DNA from: Antitrichia curtipendula
Taxonomy: Eukaryota; Streptophyta; Bryopsida; Hypnales; Leucodontaceae
Direction: 5' to 3'
DNA length: 64,000 nucleotides
Assembly: GCA_951230915.1 (NCBI GenBank)
Contig: OX579635.1
Span: forward strand, 48,050,001 to 48,114,000
Positions 13,668-25,245 of the stretch are shown here, in pieces (within the stretch, counting starts at the first letter, position 1; every line of letters begins with the position of its first letter). A model generated the notes under the pieces. It worked only from the letters and a program-made list of their open reading frames with translations, did not search any database and was not told where the DNA came from. The translations under genes were made by a program, and so were the position numbers.

Positions 13668-13739
13668 CACTATAAGAAACCCGTGTTTTTTTTGACGTCT
13701 AAAATTTTGACGTCAAAAAAACATGGGTTTCTTATAATG
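13668..13739. mobile_element. 72-bp CACTA-type MITE
   Basis: The element begins CACTATAAGAAACCC and ends GGGTTTCTTATAATG. It is almost entirely an inverted repeat, with TTTGACGTC and GACGTCAAA facing each other across a 9-bp loop. It is flanked by TCC on both sides (13665-13667 and 13740-13742), the 3-bp target duplication expected for CACTA elements. Its termini match the larger element at 2329-3375, so both were probably moved by the same transposase source. Confidence 0.8.
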
Positions 13740-16590
13740 TCCTTAGAAAATTTTGGCTCAATTTTCTTTGCCATATCGCTTACCAAAGTTGGCAGTTCCA
13801 ATTAAAGGTGGCAGTTGACCTCTCTCCACAAAAATGTCCACCATTTCCTTGTCCTTACTCCAAATGGGATGAATCTAGGCTTTTCAGATAGGTAGCTTCA
13901 AGGCACATCTTTATATCAATTTTTAGCCCCATTTGCATTGCCGTTCTTCCGTTGTTGCTCACCAAGCTGGCAGTCTCTTTTCAACTCAATTTCCCCATCC
14001 TTTTCAAGCACTTTCCCATCTAATCTACAAAACCTCCATTTCTCATCCATTTTTCACCCATTTTTCACCCATTTTTCACCCATTTTCTTCATGGAAACAA
14101 GTGAACTTACTCAATTAATTGTCCTACTTTAAATCCTAATCCATTTCCATCATCTTTTTAGCATTTTTCTGTTTCATTCTTTGTACACTCTCTCTCCCAC
14201 ACCCACCCATACAAAGTTGCAAGATAGTTGGAAGAGAAGAAGTTCCTAACACTAATTTTGCCTATATCCAAACTCCTAACGGATTTATTTCACTAATTAC
14301 ATTCATCCAACTCTACTTTACTGTAAAATTGCTAAAATAATGTAAAATGTGCCAAATTAGTGCAAACTATGCTAATTTGGTGTAGACTGCACTAATTTAG
14401 CACAAATTGCGCCAATTTAGTATAAAATTCCTTAAGTTTTTCCAATTTTATTATTTTTATCCTATTTTGGTGACTCCTTCACTATTCTAGAGTTCTAGTA
14501 GTAGTTTTAAGTTTACTAACTTGTTTTGTGTTTTTTCAGATTTATGATTTTTTATGATTTTTAATTTATTTTTAGCTTCATTTTCTACTTGTAATATTTT
14601 TATTTTTATTTCTTATTTCTTACTTTTTATTTCTTATTTCTTACTTTATATTTTTGTTTTTTTCATTTTATGTTTATTATGTTCGATATTTCTTTTTGAT
14701 TTCTAACTTTTTATTATAATCATTTTCCATTTGTAGGATTTTTTTTTCATTTTCTAAACATTTTACCATTTGCCTAATTTGGTTACTTTACCAAATCTTG
14801 CTTAAAGTCTTTTTAGTTTTAAATCCCTATTTTTTCCCTAGACTTCTCCCTTTGTTTTTTCCTAATTGCATTTTAAGATTTTCACCCTAAATTCTTAAAG
14901 TATCTATCCCTACCTCATAAAGAACTCTTTAAATTGTGGTCATGGCTTATTCCGGAGTACAAACACTTTTGGACTTGGAACTTCATATATATAATGTTCA
15001 TATTTTTTATACTTTAGGAAGTGAACCAATATGGTGGTTCACAAGGTGTGACCTTCCAACACAGTGAATCAAAATTAAACACTTTCATACTAATCTCTTG
15101 TCCTTAAAACTACTACATCCCTTGTAGTGAGTATTTTATAGCATTCATGTCTCATCAATCTTTTTGAACGCCTGACAAGTGGATCGATGATATTGTGACA
15201 AAGTTGCTCTTTTTTTCAGGATTGGGATTGCTTTTGGAATATTAGACATGATGTTTCAATCTTGTTTTGTACAGATCTAACTTTTATAAAGAACAAAAAA
15301 TTTCATTAAATTGATGGAATTCCATAACTTTGGCACTTTGGATAGATGCATACCACGGGTACTCAAATATATTGTAAGTCACAAAGCAAATTTCAAGAAA
15401 ATGATCAACTTTCATTGGAGATGATTTTTGGTTATTCAATATCAATATTTCACCAATTAGATGATGGGATTATAAATTTGTATGTCCTCTAAGGTAGAAA
15501 CACCCATTTAAGTCCATATATCCATTGATTGATTGTAGAGGTCCCTTAAAGTATCCCTCAAAGTACCTTGAAACCGTCCCTATGCTTAACTGTGGTTGGT
15601 AGGTGTTGCTTTTAAAAAAAATTTGCATCAAAATCAAGGCAAGTTTACTAGAGTGTTGATTTGGGTGCCCTAAGAATCTCTTCTTTAAAAATACAAAAAA
15701 AATAGATTCTTTGTACAATTTTTATGTTTATTTTTTTTAATTCATGATTTTTGGTTTCCAATATTGCAAAAATGTTGTTTCTAGCAAAAGGTGCCTCCAA
15801 CTATGTTGAATTGCTTAAATTAACAAGAATGGGTGCTTCTACCTTTAATAGTTATTTCAACCTAAAACTTACAAGGCCATTTTTAATTTTTTATATTTCT
15901 CTCAAACTAATACTATGATGTTAAAATGTTGTACATTAATTTCAAAAAAAACAAGAGAAGTACTTAAATTTATTAGTTTGAAGAGGTACTTTGAAGTGAA
16001 ATTTTGTATATTAAATGGCATAAGGTCATGGAACAATATTTAATGAGTTTCTATTTTTACATGATTTATAAAATGTATTATTTATTTAGACCTCCTTCCA
16101 TTTGATGATTTTTATTTAATATATGTGATGAATTTTAACATTTAACAAATTAACTATTATTGACATTTGAGAAGGGTTAAAAGTTGGTTTAAATAGCTTT
16201 TTTACAATAATTAAAAAAATTCATCAAAGGGCTACAATCACAGTTGTGGCCTATTTTGAGATATTATTTACAATACACTCAATCTATCTGAGGCCTTTCT
16301 ACCAATTCATTAACCCCTTAGTGCCTCAATCCTTTCTTGAATTGGCTATACCCAAGGTACTATAGCTAGCTATCTATGCATTGTCATAAATGAAATTGGG
16401 CAACTTTTGTTTTGAGGGTATCAAAGTTGGAATTTGAAATAGAGGATAGATAGCACTTATGCTTAGCAAACGTGGCACATCAAGAGAGAATCAAATTCTA
16501 GAAAGGAACTTTGATTCCCCTACCCTAAGGAGAGACTAACAAAAAGAGATTCTCATAACTTTGAAGATCCTCAAACGTCAACCCCTGCCC
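13740..16590. other. Intergenic, AT-rich
   Basis: No gene is recognised. A short tandem repeat of CATTTTTCACCC (four copies, about 14045-14092) and TTTCTTATTTCTTACTT low-complexity tracts (about 14600-14650) are the only structured parts. Confidence 0.5.
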
Positions 16591-16592
16591 CC

Positions 16593-16793
16593 ACATTTTC
16601 AGAACTTCATTATTCCTGGTGACACTCCCCCCCCCCCATTTTCAGAACTTCATTATTCCTGGTGACACTCCCCCCCCCATTTTCAGAACTTCATTATTCC
16701 TGGTGACACTCCCCCCCCCCCCATTTTCAGAACTTCATTATTCATGGTGACACTCCCCCCCCCATTTTCAGAACTTCATTATTCATGGTGACG
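16593..16793. repeat. Minisatellite with poly-C spacers
   Basis: Five tandem copies of a unit of roughly 38-47 bp with the core CATTTTCAGAACTTCATTAT, then TCCTGGTGACACTC, followed by a C run of variable length (about 7 to 12). The last copies carry CATGGTGAC instead of CCTGGTGAC. The array lies about 0.8 kb upstream of the receptor kinase. The C-rich strand could adopt i-motif/G-quadruplex structures. Confidence 0.9.
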
Positions 16794-17573
16794 CAAGCGG
16801 TTGTCCTCAAAAGCAGACAAACTTCTGAAAAAATAGAAGTTCCGAATGTCCGCATCACTAAGTTATCCCTGTTAGTACTTTTGCCCCCTACTTTCGTAAA
16901 TTCATGCTAGGGAACAAGCTAGCGAGGTGAAACCACGACGCATGGTGATGTCAAAATGAGTGATCGTGCAGGAGGTACTCTAAACAAGATTCGTAGTGAT
17001 ATTTTATTTAACGCGCGCGCGTCTTCCTCCTTTAAATTAAATGAGATTCCTACCACGAATTAGAACATGGCATCATCTTCAAATCCTAATCATTTGAACG
17101 TTGACGTGTGAAGAGACTGATACTATTTGGGGCCCCTTCCTGGAACCTCTGTAAGATCGATACCAGTCCTTGCTCAATTTCCGAGCTTCGTTAGCGTGAA
17201 TGTCACCAAGTTCCGAAACACGCCAACTTCGATTTCAAATATGAATGTTGACCGACTGAGAGGACGGAAGACTGAACTGTGTGCAAACTCTGACTCTCAG
17301 TTAAGAACCTGGGTTGCATGCATTGAGTTCCCAAGAATTGAACCGTTACTCTAGCTTAAGCTTCGGGTTGATTCCATTTTGACGTTGACAAGTGCGTACC
17401 TGAATCAAAGCTAAGCGAGGCCCTTGGTCAGCAAGAGAGTAGTTTGGTAGTTTACCATTGAGGATTGAAGGCAACGAGAGCAATGCCACGTAGTTTATAG
17501 AGTACACGAGCGTATCATCCGGACAATTCCCTTGCAGCTCATTGCAGTTCATTTACAGATCAAGACAGTCAGA

Positions 17574-19847
17574 ATGGTCCTCTTTTACTTCCGTCTCATC
17601 GTCTTATTTGCATTCCTGCTCTCAGTAGCGAGTATGGGCACGCAAATCACCTTCCCGGACTTCTCATCTGAAGACAATCTCATGGCACTTGGAGATGCTG
17701 TGCACAATGCCTTCAATCGTTCCTACGTCTTCAACGCCAAAGGGCCATGTGGAGAGTTGTTGAACAAGAAAAAAATTCGTGTTCAAGATGTAGCAACAGG
17801 GAGAGCTGCTTCGTTCAGCACCTCGTTCTCTTTCACTTTCACCACTCACGGCTCACCTTGGGATAACAGCAGTGACCTCGGGAGTGGAATCGTCTTCAAG
17901 TTTGTGCAGAGCGTGTACTTTGATACAATGAAGGAATTCGTCTCGGAATGGGGATGGTCGAGTGGGTGCAGAGGCTTTCGAACTGATCCCAATCTCATCT
18001 ACAATCGTCCAGGCTTTGGTGTCATTATTGCTACGGATTACAACGCTAACCTCAAAGCGCCCAGCAACAATTACATCAGGATTGGCAACAACTCGGACCG
18101 GGAGTATGACATCTCAGCATACACGCACAACCTCTGTGGAAACGACACGCACTGCTCGTATTTCTCCAATGGGAGGATTTTCACGGCTTGGATTGATTTC
18201 AATAGCTCATCGCAGAGCCTGGAAGTGCGGCTTGCGAATGGATCCCATTCCAGCGTGAAGAAACCCTTGCAACCTCTGCTGCACATTCCCCATTACGAAA
18301 TGGCCAAGGCGCTTGGAGACGACGTGTACCTCACGTTTTGGGGAAGCTCAGATAACCATATCGAAACGCACGAGCTCCTGTCGTGGAGCTTCTTCAGTGG
18401 CGAGATTGACTTCACAAGCTTCTCAGAGTTTAACACTTTCCAAAGTCTTCTTCTTTTCTTGAAGGCGAGAACATGGACTGGTATCACTATAGGCGTTCTG
18501 GGCACGGTGGCTGCGTGGGCGATTATCAGATCCATATCTCGTTTGGCAACGAAATCGAGGTACCACTACCGCTACAAAGCGCTCGATTATACCGCAGGAC
18601 CGCACAAGTTCACGTATGCGGAGCTTCGCCAGGCAATGGAGAACTTTGATGAAAGAAACCTACTGGGAAGTGGCGCATCGGGGTCTGTGTACCGAGGCTC
18701 TTTGGAAGGGCCAATTGCACAAGAGGGCAAACTGATTGCCGTGAAGCAGATCCGAGTCTCGGAGTCCAAGCAAGCCGAGGCTCTCTTTCACGCTGAAATG
18801 GCCAGTCTCAGCCAAATTCGGCATCGGAACGTGCTGCAGTTGCAGCGCTGGTGCCAAGAGAAAGGACGATTGCTGTTGGTGTTGGACTACATGCCCAATG
18901 GAGGCCTCAATGAATGGCTGCACAAAAGTCGCGGCCATTTCCAACGCCAAGCTTTGTCTTTGCAGCTGCGGCAGTCCATTTTGGAAGGGGTGGGTGCAGC
19001 TCTGGAATACTTGCACGAGGATTGTCCGAGTGTTGTTCTCCACCGGGACATCAAGTCCAGCAATGTGTTGCTGGATGCAGATTTCAAAGCCCACTTAGGA
19101 GACTTTGGTTTTGCTCGCTTGATGGATCACCACATGCTAGACAAAACCACTTTACCTGCAGGAACTTTTGGCTACATGGCTCCTGAGATGCCCTATACTG
19201 GGAAAGCCACTAAGGAATCAGATGTTTATAGTCTTGGAATCTTGTTGCTTGAAATTATGTGTGGAAGGCGTCCCTTTGATGTGCTCACAAGAGAACCAGA
19301 GGATCTCATGTTGTTACATTTTGTTTGGCGAGCTCATGAAGCCGGGTCATTGTTGAGTGTGGTGGATCCAAGACTACTTCAAACTCTTCAACCTTCTAAG
19401 GCAATTCCTATTCAAGACCATGAACCCACATCTACAATTAATCTTCCTACTATACCAACAAGGTCTCTCAATTTGATTGAAAACATTCCTATCACATCTA
19501 TTGTGGACATGGACATTGAAGTCCGGAAATTAATGGTTGTACATCTCCTTCAATTGGGGCTACTATGTTGTCTTCCCAATCCAAAAGCCCGGCCATCTAT
19601 AGTACAAATGAATGGTATATTGCAACAAATACGAGATATGGAGAGTCTATCTAACACTGTCACTATAGCAATGCCTTCTTTGCCAACCACTAAGCCTTTG
19701 GGACTTTACCAGTCGTTGGAGTTCTCACAAACAATTTTAAGTCCCAATTTATTGGCACCTTCTTCTATCTCATTAACTTATGACAGATCCATTGTTGATA
19801 ATTCTACCTTGCAACAAGTTTTGGATAGTTTACACAAAGTTGATTAG
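17574..19847 (+). CDS. L-type lectin-domain receptor-like kinase
   Basis: This is a single-exon gene for a 757-residue plasma-membrane receptor kinase. I chose the ATG at 17574 because it opens a signal peptide (MVLFYFRLIVLFAFLLSVAS); an in-frame ATG 14 codons upstream would put a charged stretch first. A legume-lectin-like ectodomain (about residues 25-285) with several N-glycosylation sequons is followed by a transmembrane segment (about 300-320, GITIGVLGTVAAWAII). The cytosolic Ser/Thr kinase (about 350-650) has the glycine loop GSGASGSVYRG, the lysine in AVKQIRV, HRDIKSSNVLLD, GDFGFARL and GTFGYMAPE. It is an RD kinase with all catalytic residues, so it is probably active. Plant LecRLKs act in defence and wall or extracellular sensing. 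The ligand cannot be inferred. A roughly 100-residue Ser/Thr-rich tail follows the kinase. Confidence 0.93.
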   Translation: MVLFYFRLIVLFAFLLSVASMGTQITFPDFSSEDNLMALGDAVHNAFNRSYVFNAKGPCGELLNKKKIRVQDVATGRAASFSTSFSFTFTTHGSPWDNSSDLGSGIVFKFVQSVYFDTMKEFVSEWGWSSGCRGFRTDPNLIYNRPGFGVIIATDYNANLKAPSNNYIRIGNNSDREYDISAYTHNLCGNDTHCSYFSNGRIFTAWIDFNSSSQSLEVRLANGSHSSVKKPLQPLLHIPHYEMAKALGDDVYLTFWGSSDNHIETHELLSWSFFSGEIDFTSFSEFNTFQSLLLFLKARTWTGITIGVLGTVAAWAIIRSISRLATKSRYHYRYKALDYTAGPHKFTYAELRQAMENFDERNLLGSGASGSVYRGSLEGPIAQEGKLIAVKQIRVSESKQAEALFHAEMASLSQIRHRNVLQLQRWCQEKGRLLLVLDYMPNGGLNEWLHKSRGHFQRQALSLQLRQSILEGVGAALEYLHEDCPSVVLHRDIKSSNVLLDADFKAHLGDFGFARLMDHHMLDKTTLPAGTFGYMAPEMPYTGKATKESDVYSLGILLLEIMCGRRPFDVLTREPEDLMLLHFVWRAHEAGSLLSVVDPRLLQTLQPSKAIPIQDHEPTSTINLPTIPTRSLNLIENIPITSIVDMDIEVRKLMVVHLLQLGLLCCLPNPKARPSIVQMNGILQQIRDMESLSNTVTIAMPSLPTTKPLGLYQSLEFSQTILSPNLLAPSSISLTYDRSIVDNSTLQQVLDSLHKVD

Positions 19848-20549
19848 TTCTACAGCCTCTTAAAATGTTTGTTAGTTTTCTTGTCTATTAGACCTTAGGT
19901 AGATCAAATGTAATATATAGTTATACACTTAGAGGTAGACAACTTATTTAGAGTTCCCAAACATGTATAGCTCCTACAGTAGCACCACTCAAGGAAGCAG
20001 GTAGAAATTCACGTCCAACAAATTATGTAACTTACCTTGACTATTTCACATGTAAGCACCACCCATGAAATATACCAACTACGCGAAGGTCAGATTCAAC
20101 AAAACTTAAGTCATTATTGTAAAAAAAGTGACACATGTCATCTTGTGAATGGTCTGAATCTACTGTGGAAATTCAATTTGGGCAGTCCGGTGCCAAATCA
20201 GACCTTCACATACGATATCATTGTGGGCGAAATTTTCACTAGCAGGCTAGTCCTGAGGCACCTCCTTCTCCCTCTCAATTCTAAGTTATGCACGAAAGGC
20301 AATTCAAAAGGAATTTCAAGGATAACATAGAAGCGATCAAATCTCCCTGATCACTCGACAGAGACACTCCCCGTTAATTTTCGGGTAAGCTCCAAGTCGT
20401 TGTGTATTTCACCGTCAAACAACGAATGATTTTAGGTCGTGACTTTGTCTTCAGGTTCACTGGAAACTTCGCAGACCAGAACGAAACATATGCAAAGAAA
20501 TGAATCGATGGACAAGGTGCAGTAAGCAGTCTAGACAGCAACTTCAAAT
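19848..20549. other. Intergenic between receptor kinase and giant element
   Basis: Includes the presumed 3' UTR of the kinase gene. No further gene is recognised. The right edge is the target duplication of the giant element. Confidence 0.5.
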
Positions 20550-20559
20550 TGCAATGAAT
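20550..20559. repeat. Left target-site duplication of giant element
   Basis: TGCAATGAAT occurs here directly outside the left terminal repeat and again at 41409-41418 directly outside the right one. A 10-bp exact duplication fits Mutator-like elements (typically 8-11 bp). Confidence 0.8.
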
Positions 20560-20615
20560 GAGCGTTGCTAGCGCGTGAGCGGGGAGCGGGGAGCAGGAAG
20601 TGGTGAGCGGGGAGG
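20560..20615 (+). repeat. Left terminal inverted repeat
   Basis: Begins GAGCGTTGCTAGCGCGTGAG and continues through repeated GAGCGGGGAGC words. Compared with the right end read inward (GAGGAATGCTGGTATGTGAG), they share TGCT and GTGAGCG in register and end with the same TGGTGAGCGGGGAG. The right copy has about 16 extra bases. Confidence 0.8.
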
Positions 20616-20679
20616 GCAGATTTTAATTATTAAAAAGAAATTCTTCAAATAAGAAAATAAAGTTGAATGAACATGAATA

Positions 20680-20915
20680 AAAAATATGATGTAAACTGAT
20701 GGAAATGGATGAAAAAAAATCCGGATGTACGTAGAAATGGACGAAGCATGGGGCGGACAATAGATGAAATTGGATGAAAAAAGTAGATGAAAAGTAGACC
20801 CAAAAAGTAGATGAAAAGTGGACCAAAAAGTAGATGAAAAATTTGGATGACAAATGGGTAGCAAATTAGATGAAAGTGGATGAAGAAATTGGATGGGAAA
20901 GATGGGTGACAATAA
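20680..20915 (+). repeat. Left subterminal motif cluster
   Basis: At least ten spaced copies of GGATGAAAA or AGATGAAAAGT variants, all in the same orientation reading inward. The right end has the mirror-image cluster. Subterminal motif clusters are common transposase-binding regions in plant DNA transposons; that role here is inference. Confidence 0.65.
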
Positions 20916-21555
20916 ATGGGACACCTTCACAACATCAGAGCTTCAGAAATTGGAACTCGCTCATGAAAATGGATAACTACCCGAATGACAAACTCATCAA
21001 AATCCAAATGACTAACTGATGACAAGGATTCGCTAAAAAATATTGCCTTTTACGAGAACGACGACACTACATTTACAAAAGAGGGTTCAGCTAATTGAGG
21101 ACCTAAGACCGCGTAATAACAATGCTTTATAACCGTGAAAGACAATAGATCAGTGTTATAGAGAACTGATGTTTTGAAGTGGCTGCATGGTTAATGAACC
21201 TAGTTAATGAACCTAGTTAACTATGCATTCCTTCGTTGTACAGTTCGGAATCATAAAACATTTACACAGAATTGTAGCATTTCACTTGTACGCCAAAACT
21301 CAGAAGGTTCCATTGCTTTATGCAGTGTACTGAAATTAAATGTGGAAATTCATACAATGCTAATTCAAAACACAAAACATAATGTCTGAATCTAAAAAAG
21401 CAATACAGAGAACTCCAGTATATTTTTTTGATATGATGGCCTACTCCTACAAGGTTCAGAAAATGTAAATAGTGACCCTTCTGGTCTCACTACTACTTCA
21501 TTAATAACACTTGTGGTCACATGAAGATCTCTGGGAATGTATAAGCACTTTCTCT

Positions 21556-24500
21556 CTAATTAGGGTCTAAGTGGTTAAGTATCCCACTAAGAAGTATTAG
21601 CTTCACCTCATTGAAACTAAAACTGGGAGCATGAATGAAGCCATGTACTGGGGATTGCAGGTTACAGATGACGGTAAGAAGGAAATAAAGGTGCTTACAG
21701 TTTGACCACTGACCGCGCTTTCCTAAGGCCTTTGTCTTCATCTCTTTGAAATAAGGACACGTGCACTCTGGAAACGATGAAATCGTAAGCATGTATTGCT
21801 CAGTCCGCGGTTCTACTCCAGAAGTTAAACAAACTATGCATCCAAATCCAGGGTGAGGAACCATAGTCACTCTATGAATTTGTGCATTCAATATCATAGC
21901 TGAAGCGATATTGTTTGCATGTTTCCCTGTAGGTGGCTAGGTGCCTTGAGGTTCCGACGAATGATTTTTCCTGATCGTAATTTAGGATGTTCGTCAGGTG
22001 CCAATGGAATGGGATAAGCATTGACCAAGTCAACCCCACATTCTCCCCCAAACAACCTGCGAGGTGAAATTACTTCACGTTGAGGAAGTCTGAAGCCAGC
22101 TGATTCTAAGGCTAAAATCTCTTGCTTTGACAAGGCAGTGCCCCTTTTAACAGGCCAAATGTCAGGAACGGGGGGTTTAGACAACACCCACTTCCGCTTC
22201 GTCCCCTTCACACAACGTTCTATATCATCATTGCAAAAATAGAACTCCATACGCTCGTTTTTATTTTTCTTGTAATTCACCATCATACCTATATATGTTG
22301 GTGCTGCTGTGCTGACGCTATTTTGGACAATTCTTGTTGTGCATTTCTTCTTTGTATTCGCTTGAAGGGCAAAACATGCCTTTGCAGATGTTTGGGGAAG
22401 TCTTGCAATGTGCCAGGTCAGGACATCACAGTCGGTCTCTTGGATACATGATACATCGAAGGAAGGACCTTGAGTACGGCACTGGGATTCCTGCCGCGTT
22501 TCAATAAACAAGGGTACGTCTACTTCCACAGTTGGGCACACATCCTCTACAATTGGGGTTAGAGAAGGAGCACTTGTGAAAGCCTTCCACGATCTTGTCT
22601 GTACTCGGGGATGTGAGAAGTTCACTTTATCCGGTCTATGTGAATCATGCTCGCATCCCAAAGGGTGGTCCGCCTTTCGTTTCTGTGATCCAAATACTTC
22701 TTCACTTCAAAATGAGGTTGTCTACTAAAAAATTCTTGAACTGATGGAAGGCTTGAAATAGCTTCAGTGAGCACCTTCGGATTCCCGCTTCGTTGAGTTG
22801 ATCGTTGGGCAACGCGGAGTAGTAATTCTTCCTTTCCAGGACCCGTCCCCGCATCTCCGCCTTTAAGGTATTGGTAATACCTTACCATCTGCATAAACGC
22901 TCTGACAAAATCATCAACAGTGGCAATGTATAAATCGTTCCCACGATTTCTAGACTGTTGAAGCCACTTATTGTGTACAGTCTTGGCGAGGTTGCACGAG
23001 GGCATCTTAGCCTTCTCCGTGTCAAACAGATCCTGAAGACATCGGAAGCATGTCAAATTAGTATAAACGACTAACATCATTAATTCACTTGTCACTTGTC
23101 AAAACATAAAAATAAGAGTTGCTGAAGAAATACACTTACCAGTTGCATGAACCCCCCCCATTGCCGATAACGAAAGTTCCAAACGATGTAGGCCGTCTTC
23201 AATTGTGGCACCGGATGAGGTCCACCATACTTTAATCGCAGGTAACGTTCTTCAGATTGTTCCGTTGAAATGGCATTTTTGTACTGTTTGCATAGAAGTC
23301 GGTGTTGATCTTATAAGTCCGCCCGTATATCAGCCTTTGTATGCTTTTCCATGGATTGGGTCCAATGAAAAGGCAAGTCCGCTCTCGATTCTCCATGGGT
23401 ACACTAGTGTCACCTGATCCGTAGATAATTCGTACCGCATTCCAATTTGCTTGGGCACTATCTGCCATGAACCCTTTGAACTAAGTTTTAGGGACCCCAT
23501 GTCTCTGCAGAACTGAATTTAGGTTTGTCCAGAATATGACTTGTGCAATACAGGCTTCTGATTGCATGTCGCACATGGCAATGGTCATTACTCGACAGTA
23601 TACACTGTCATAAACGTGGCATGCCATGGTAGTCCATCCTTTTACCCGTTTCACATGATCAAACATCATCCAAGCATCCTGGAGGTCACCACCACTTTGC
23701 ATATGCTTGACCAAGTCTATTCCACTACCTAGACCTACTTCCGACATTTTGAAGACAAATACCTTGTCCTTGTCAGAGCCTTGACCTGGGAATTTGCTCT
23801 CTTGAACAAATGCCCAAGTACTTGCCCCCCGCAACTTTGTTATGCTATCCATAACTCCAAACCTCCTCAGGTACTTGAAAGAAGCGACCTCGTTACGAAT
23901 ACTGGGTGAACTGAAATACTTACATTTATCCAGGATAGGTACGAGTTCTTCAATATTCAAAGTCTTCTGCAATTCTCCATCAGGGCGTAGAAGAAGTTCA
24001 CCCAACAGTTCTTTTGTGGCCTCCAAAACAATGGCTGAATTTCTGCCAATTGGTGTCTTCTCCATTTGATCTCCTATTAGGCTTCGAGTCCTCTCCTTCA
24101 TGTCGCGAAGCTCACCATCCTTGACGGGATGCTGATGATCGCCGAGATGAACAAATGCACAAGTTATAAGCGGATTCCCCAAGACGTAATACACCCTCAC
24201 AGCGCAACGAGATATACAACTTGGCGCTTCCTTACAAATCTTGCAGACAAGGGTAGAGCCAGTTGGATGCGGTACTCCAATATCAAGCGGGCTAGGAGAG
24301 AAGCCTTCCCACTCCAACTCGTTTACTGGATTTGTTCTTTGCACTAGACCCAAGTACTCGCAATTCCCGTTCTCGCATCTGAGATGACCAACACATACGG
24401 AGGTACGAAACGACAAGCCATGACTGTTTGTTATATTTGTAGTAATCGTTTTCGTCCACACATGACCATCGTACCTCTTATCCATACCAATCATTTGTTT

Positions 24501-25245
24501 CGCATATGATGGAGCCCCCAACGAATCAACGGCTGGTAATTCAAAAATAACGTCGCCATTGAAATTCGAAGGAAGCACTGTAACCTTGTGTGTTGTAATT
24601 GTGTCGTAATCTATTTTAGACATAGCATTTTTACATCCCTTCCGTCCACGAAGTCCTTTCAAACAATCAATTACCGATGCTACAGAAGCAGTTTTGGTAC
24701 TGGGAATCACAGTAACAGTCTGCTCTCCCAAATTAGAACTAGGGACTGGAATATCTGACGAGCGGTCCCATGCTTTCAAAGTTGGTTCCGTGTTCTCAAT
24801 GTCAGAGTCATTGCTGAGAAGGGTTACTGTGAAGACACCAGGCTCAACTTTAGGAACCTTCATAGGTGGCGTCTGAAATGACGAAGAAGAAAAACGCTGA
24901 TCAAGCACTAAGTCTGCGGATTTCCGACCAATCAGAATTACTTACCCCATAGGCCCTATATTTCCCAGCTTTCAAGTGCCACAATCTATTCACGCCTTCC
25001 AAAATAGGTACTTGACCGACAGTGTGAGTTAGGACTTTCGTCTCTACGTCAAATATTTCTTCATCGATATGCAGAGAGTCCGCATGTAAGTTAAATCTAA
25101 TACCAAATCGAAAGGCGGACACCGAAGCGACACCATCAAGGTCCAGCGGAAATAGTATAGGAACCCCATCAGCGGCGCCATTCACGATCACCATATCCAG
25201 AAACTCTGACATTGCAAAATATTCCAATTCATAGCATGGACACAA
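21556..25245 (-). pseudogene. DDE/SWIM transposase of the giant element, degraded
   Basis: Exon 1 starts at 25245 or, more likely, at the internal ATG 25212 (MSEFLDMVIVNG) and ends at 24946 with donor GGG|GTAAGT. Exon 2 starts at 24872 after a pyrimidine-rich tract and runs to 23140. Exon 3 starts at 23032. Exon 2 encodes a Cys/His cluster (CxNxNC, VCKICKEAP, HLGDHQHP; FLYWCH/GCM-like zinc module). It then has an RNase-H-fold catalytic region with Asp in MMFDHVKR, Asp in GFMADSAQANWNAV, then ERTCLF and HWTQSMEKHTK. A SWIM finger (CTCPYF, then NCKH) lies at about 21780-21690. This copy is broken by TAG 23481-23483, a frameshift near 23370, TAA 23311-23313, and frame changes near 22640 and 21899. 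The first and third breaks lie in otherwise continuous homologous sequence. Transposition of this copy would need another source of transposase. Confidence 0.8.

Noticed and set aside
21556..25245. Reading the minus-strand region as a functional host SWIM protein gene
   Set aside because: Two stops and several frame changes lie within conserved transposase segments, and the gene sits within terminal repeats flanked by a target duplication.
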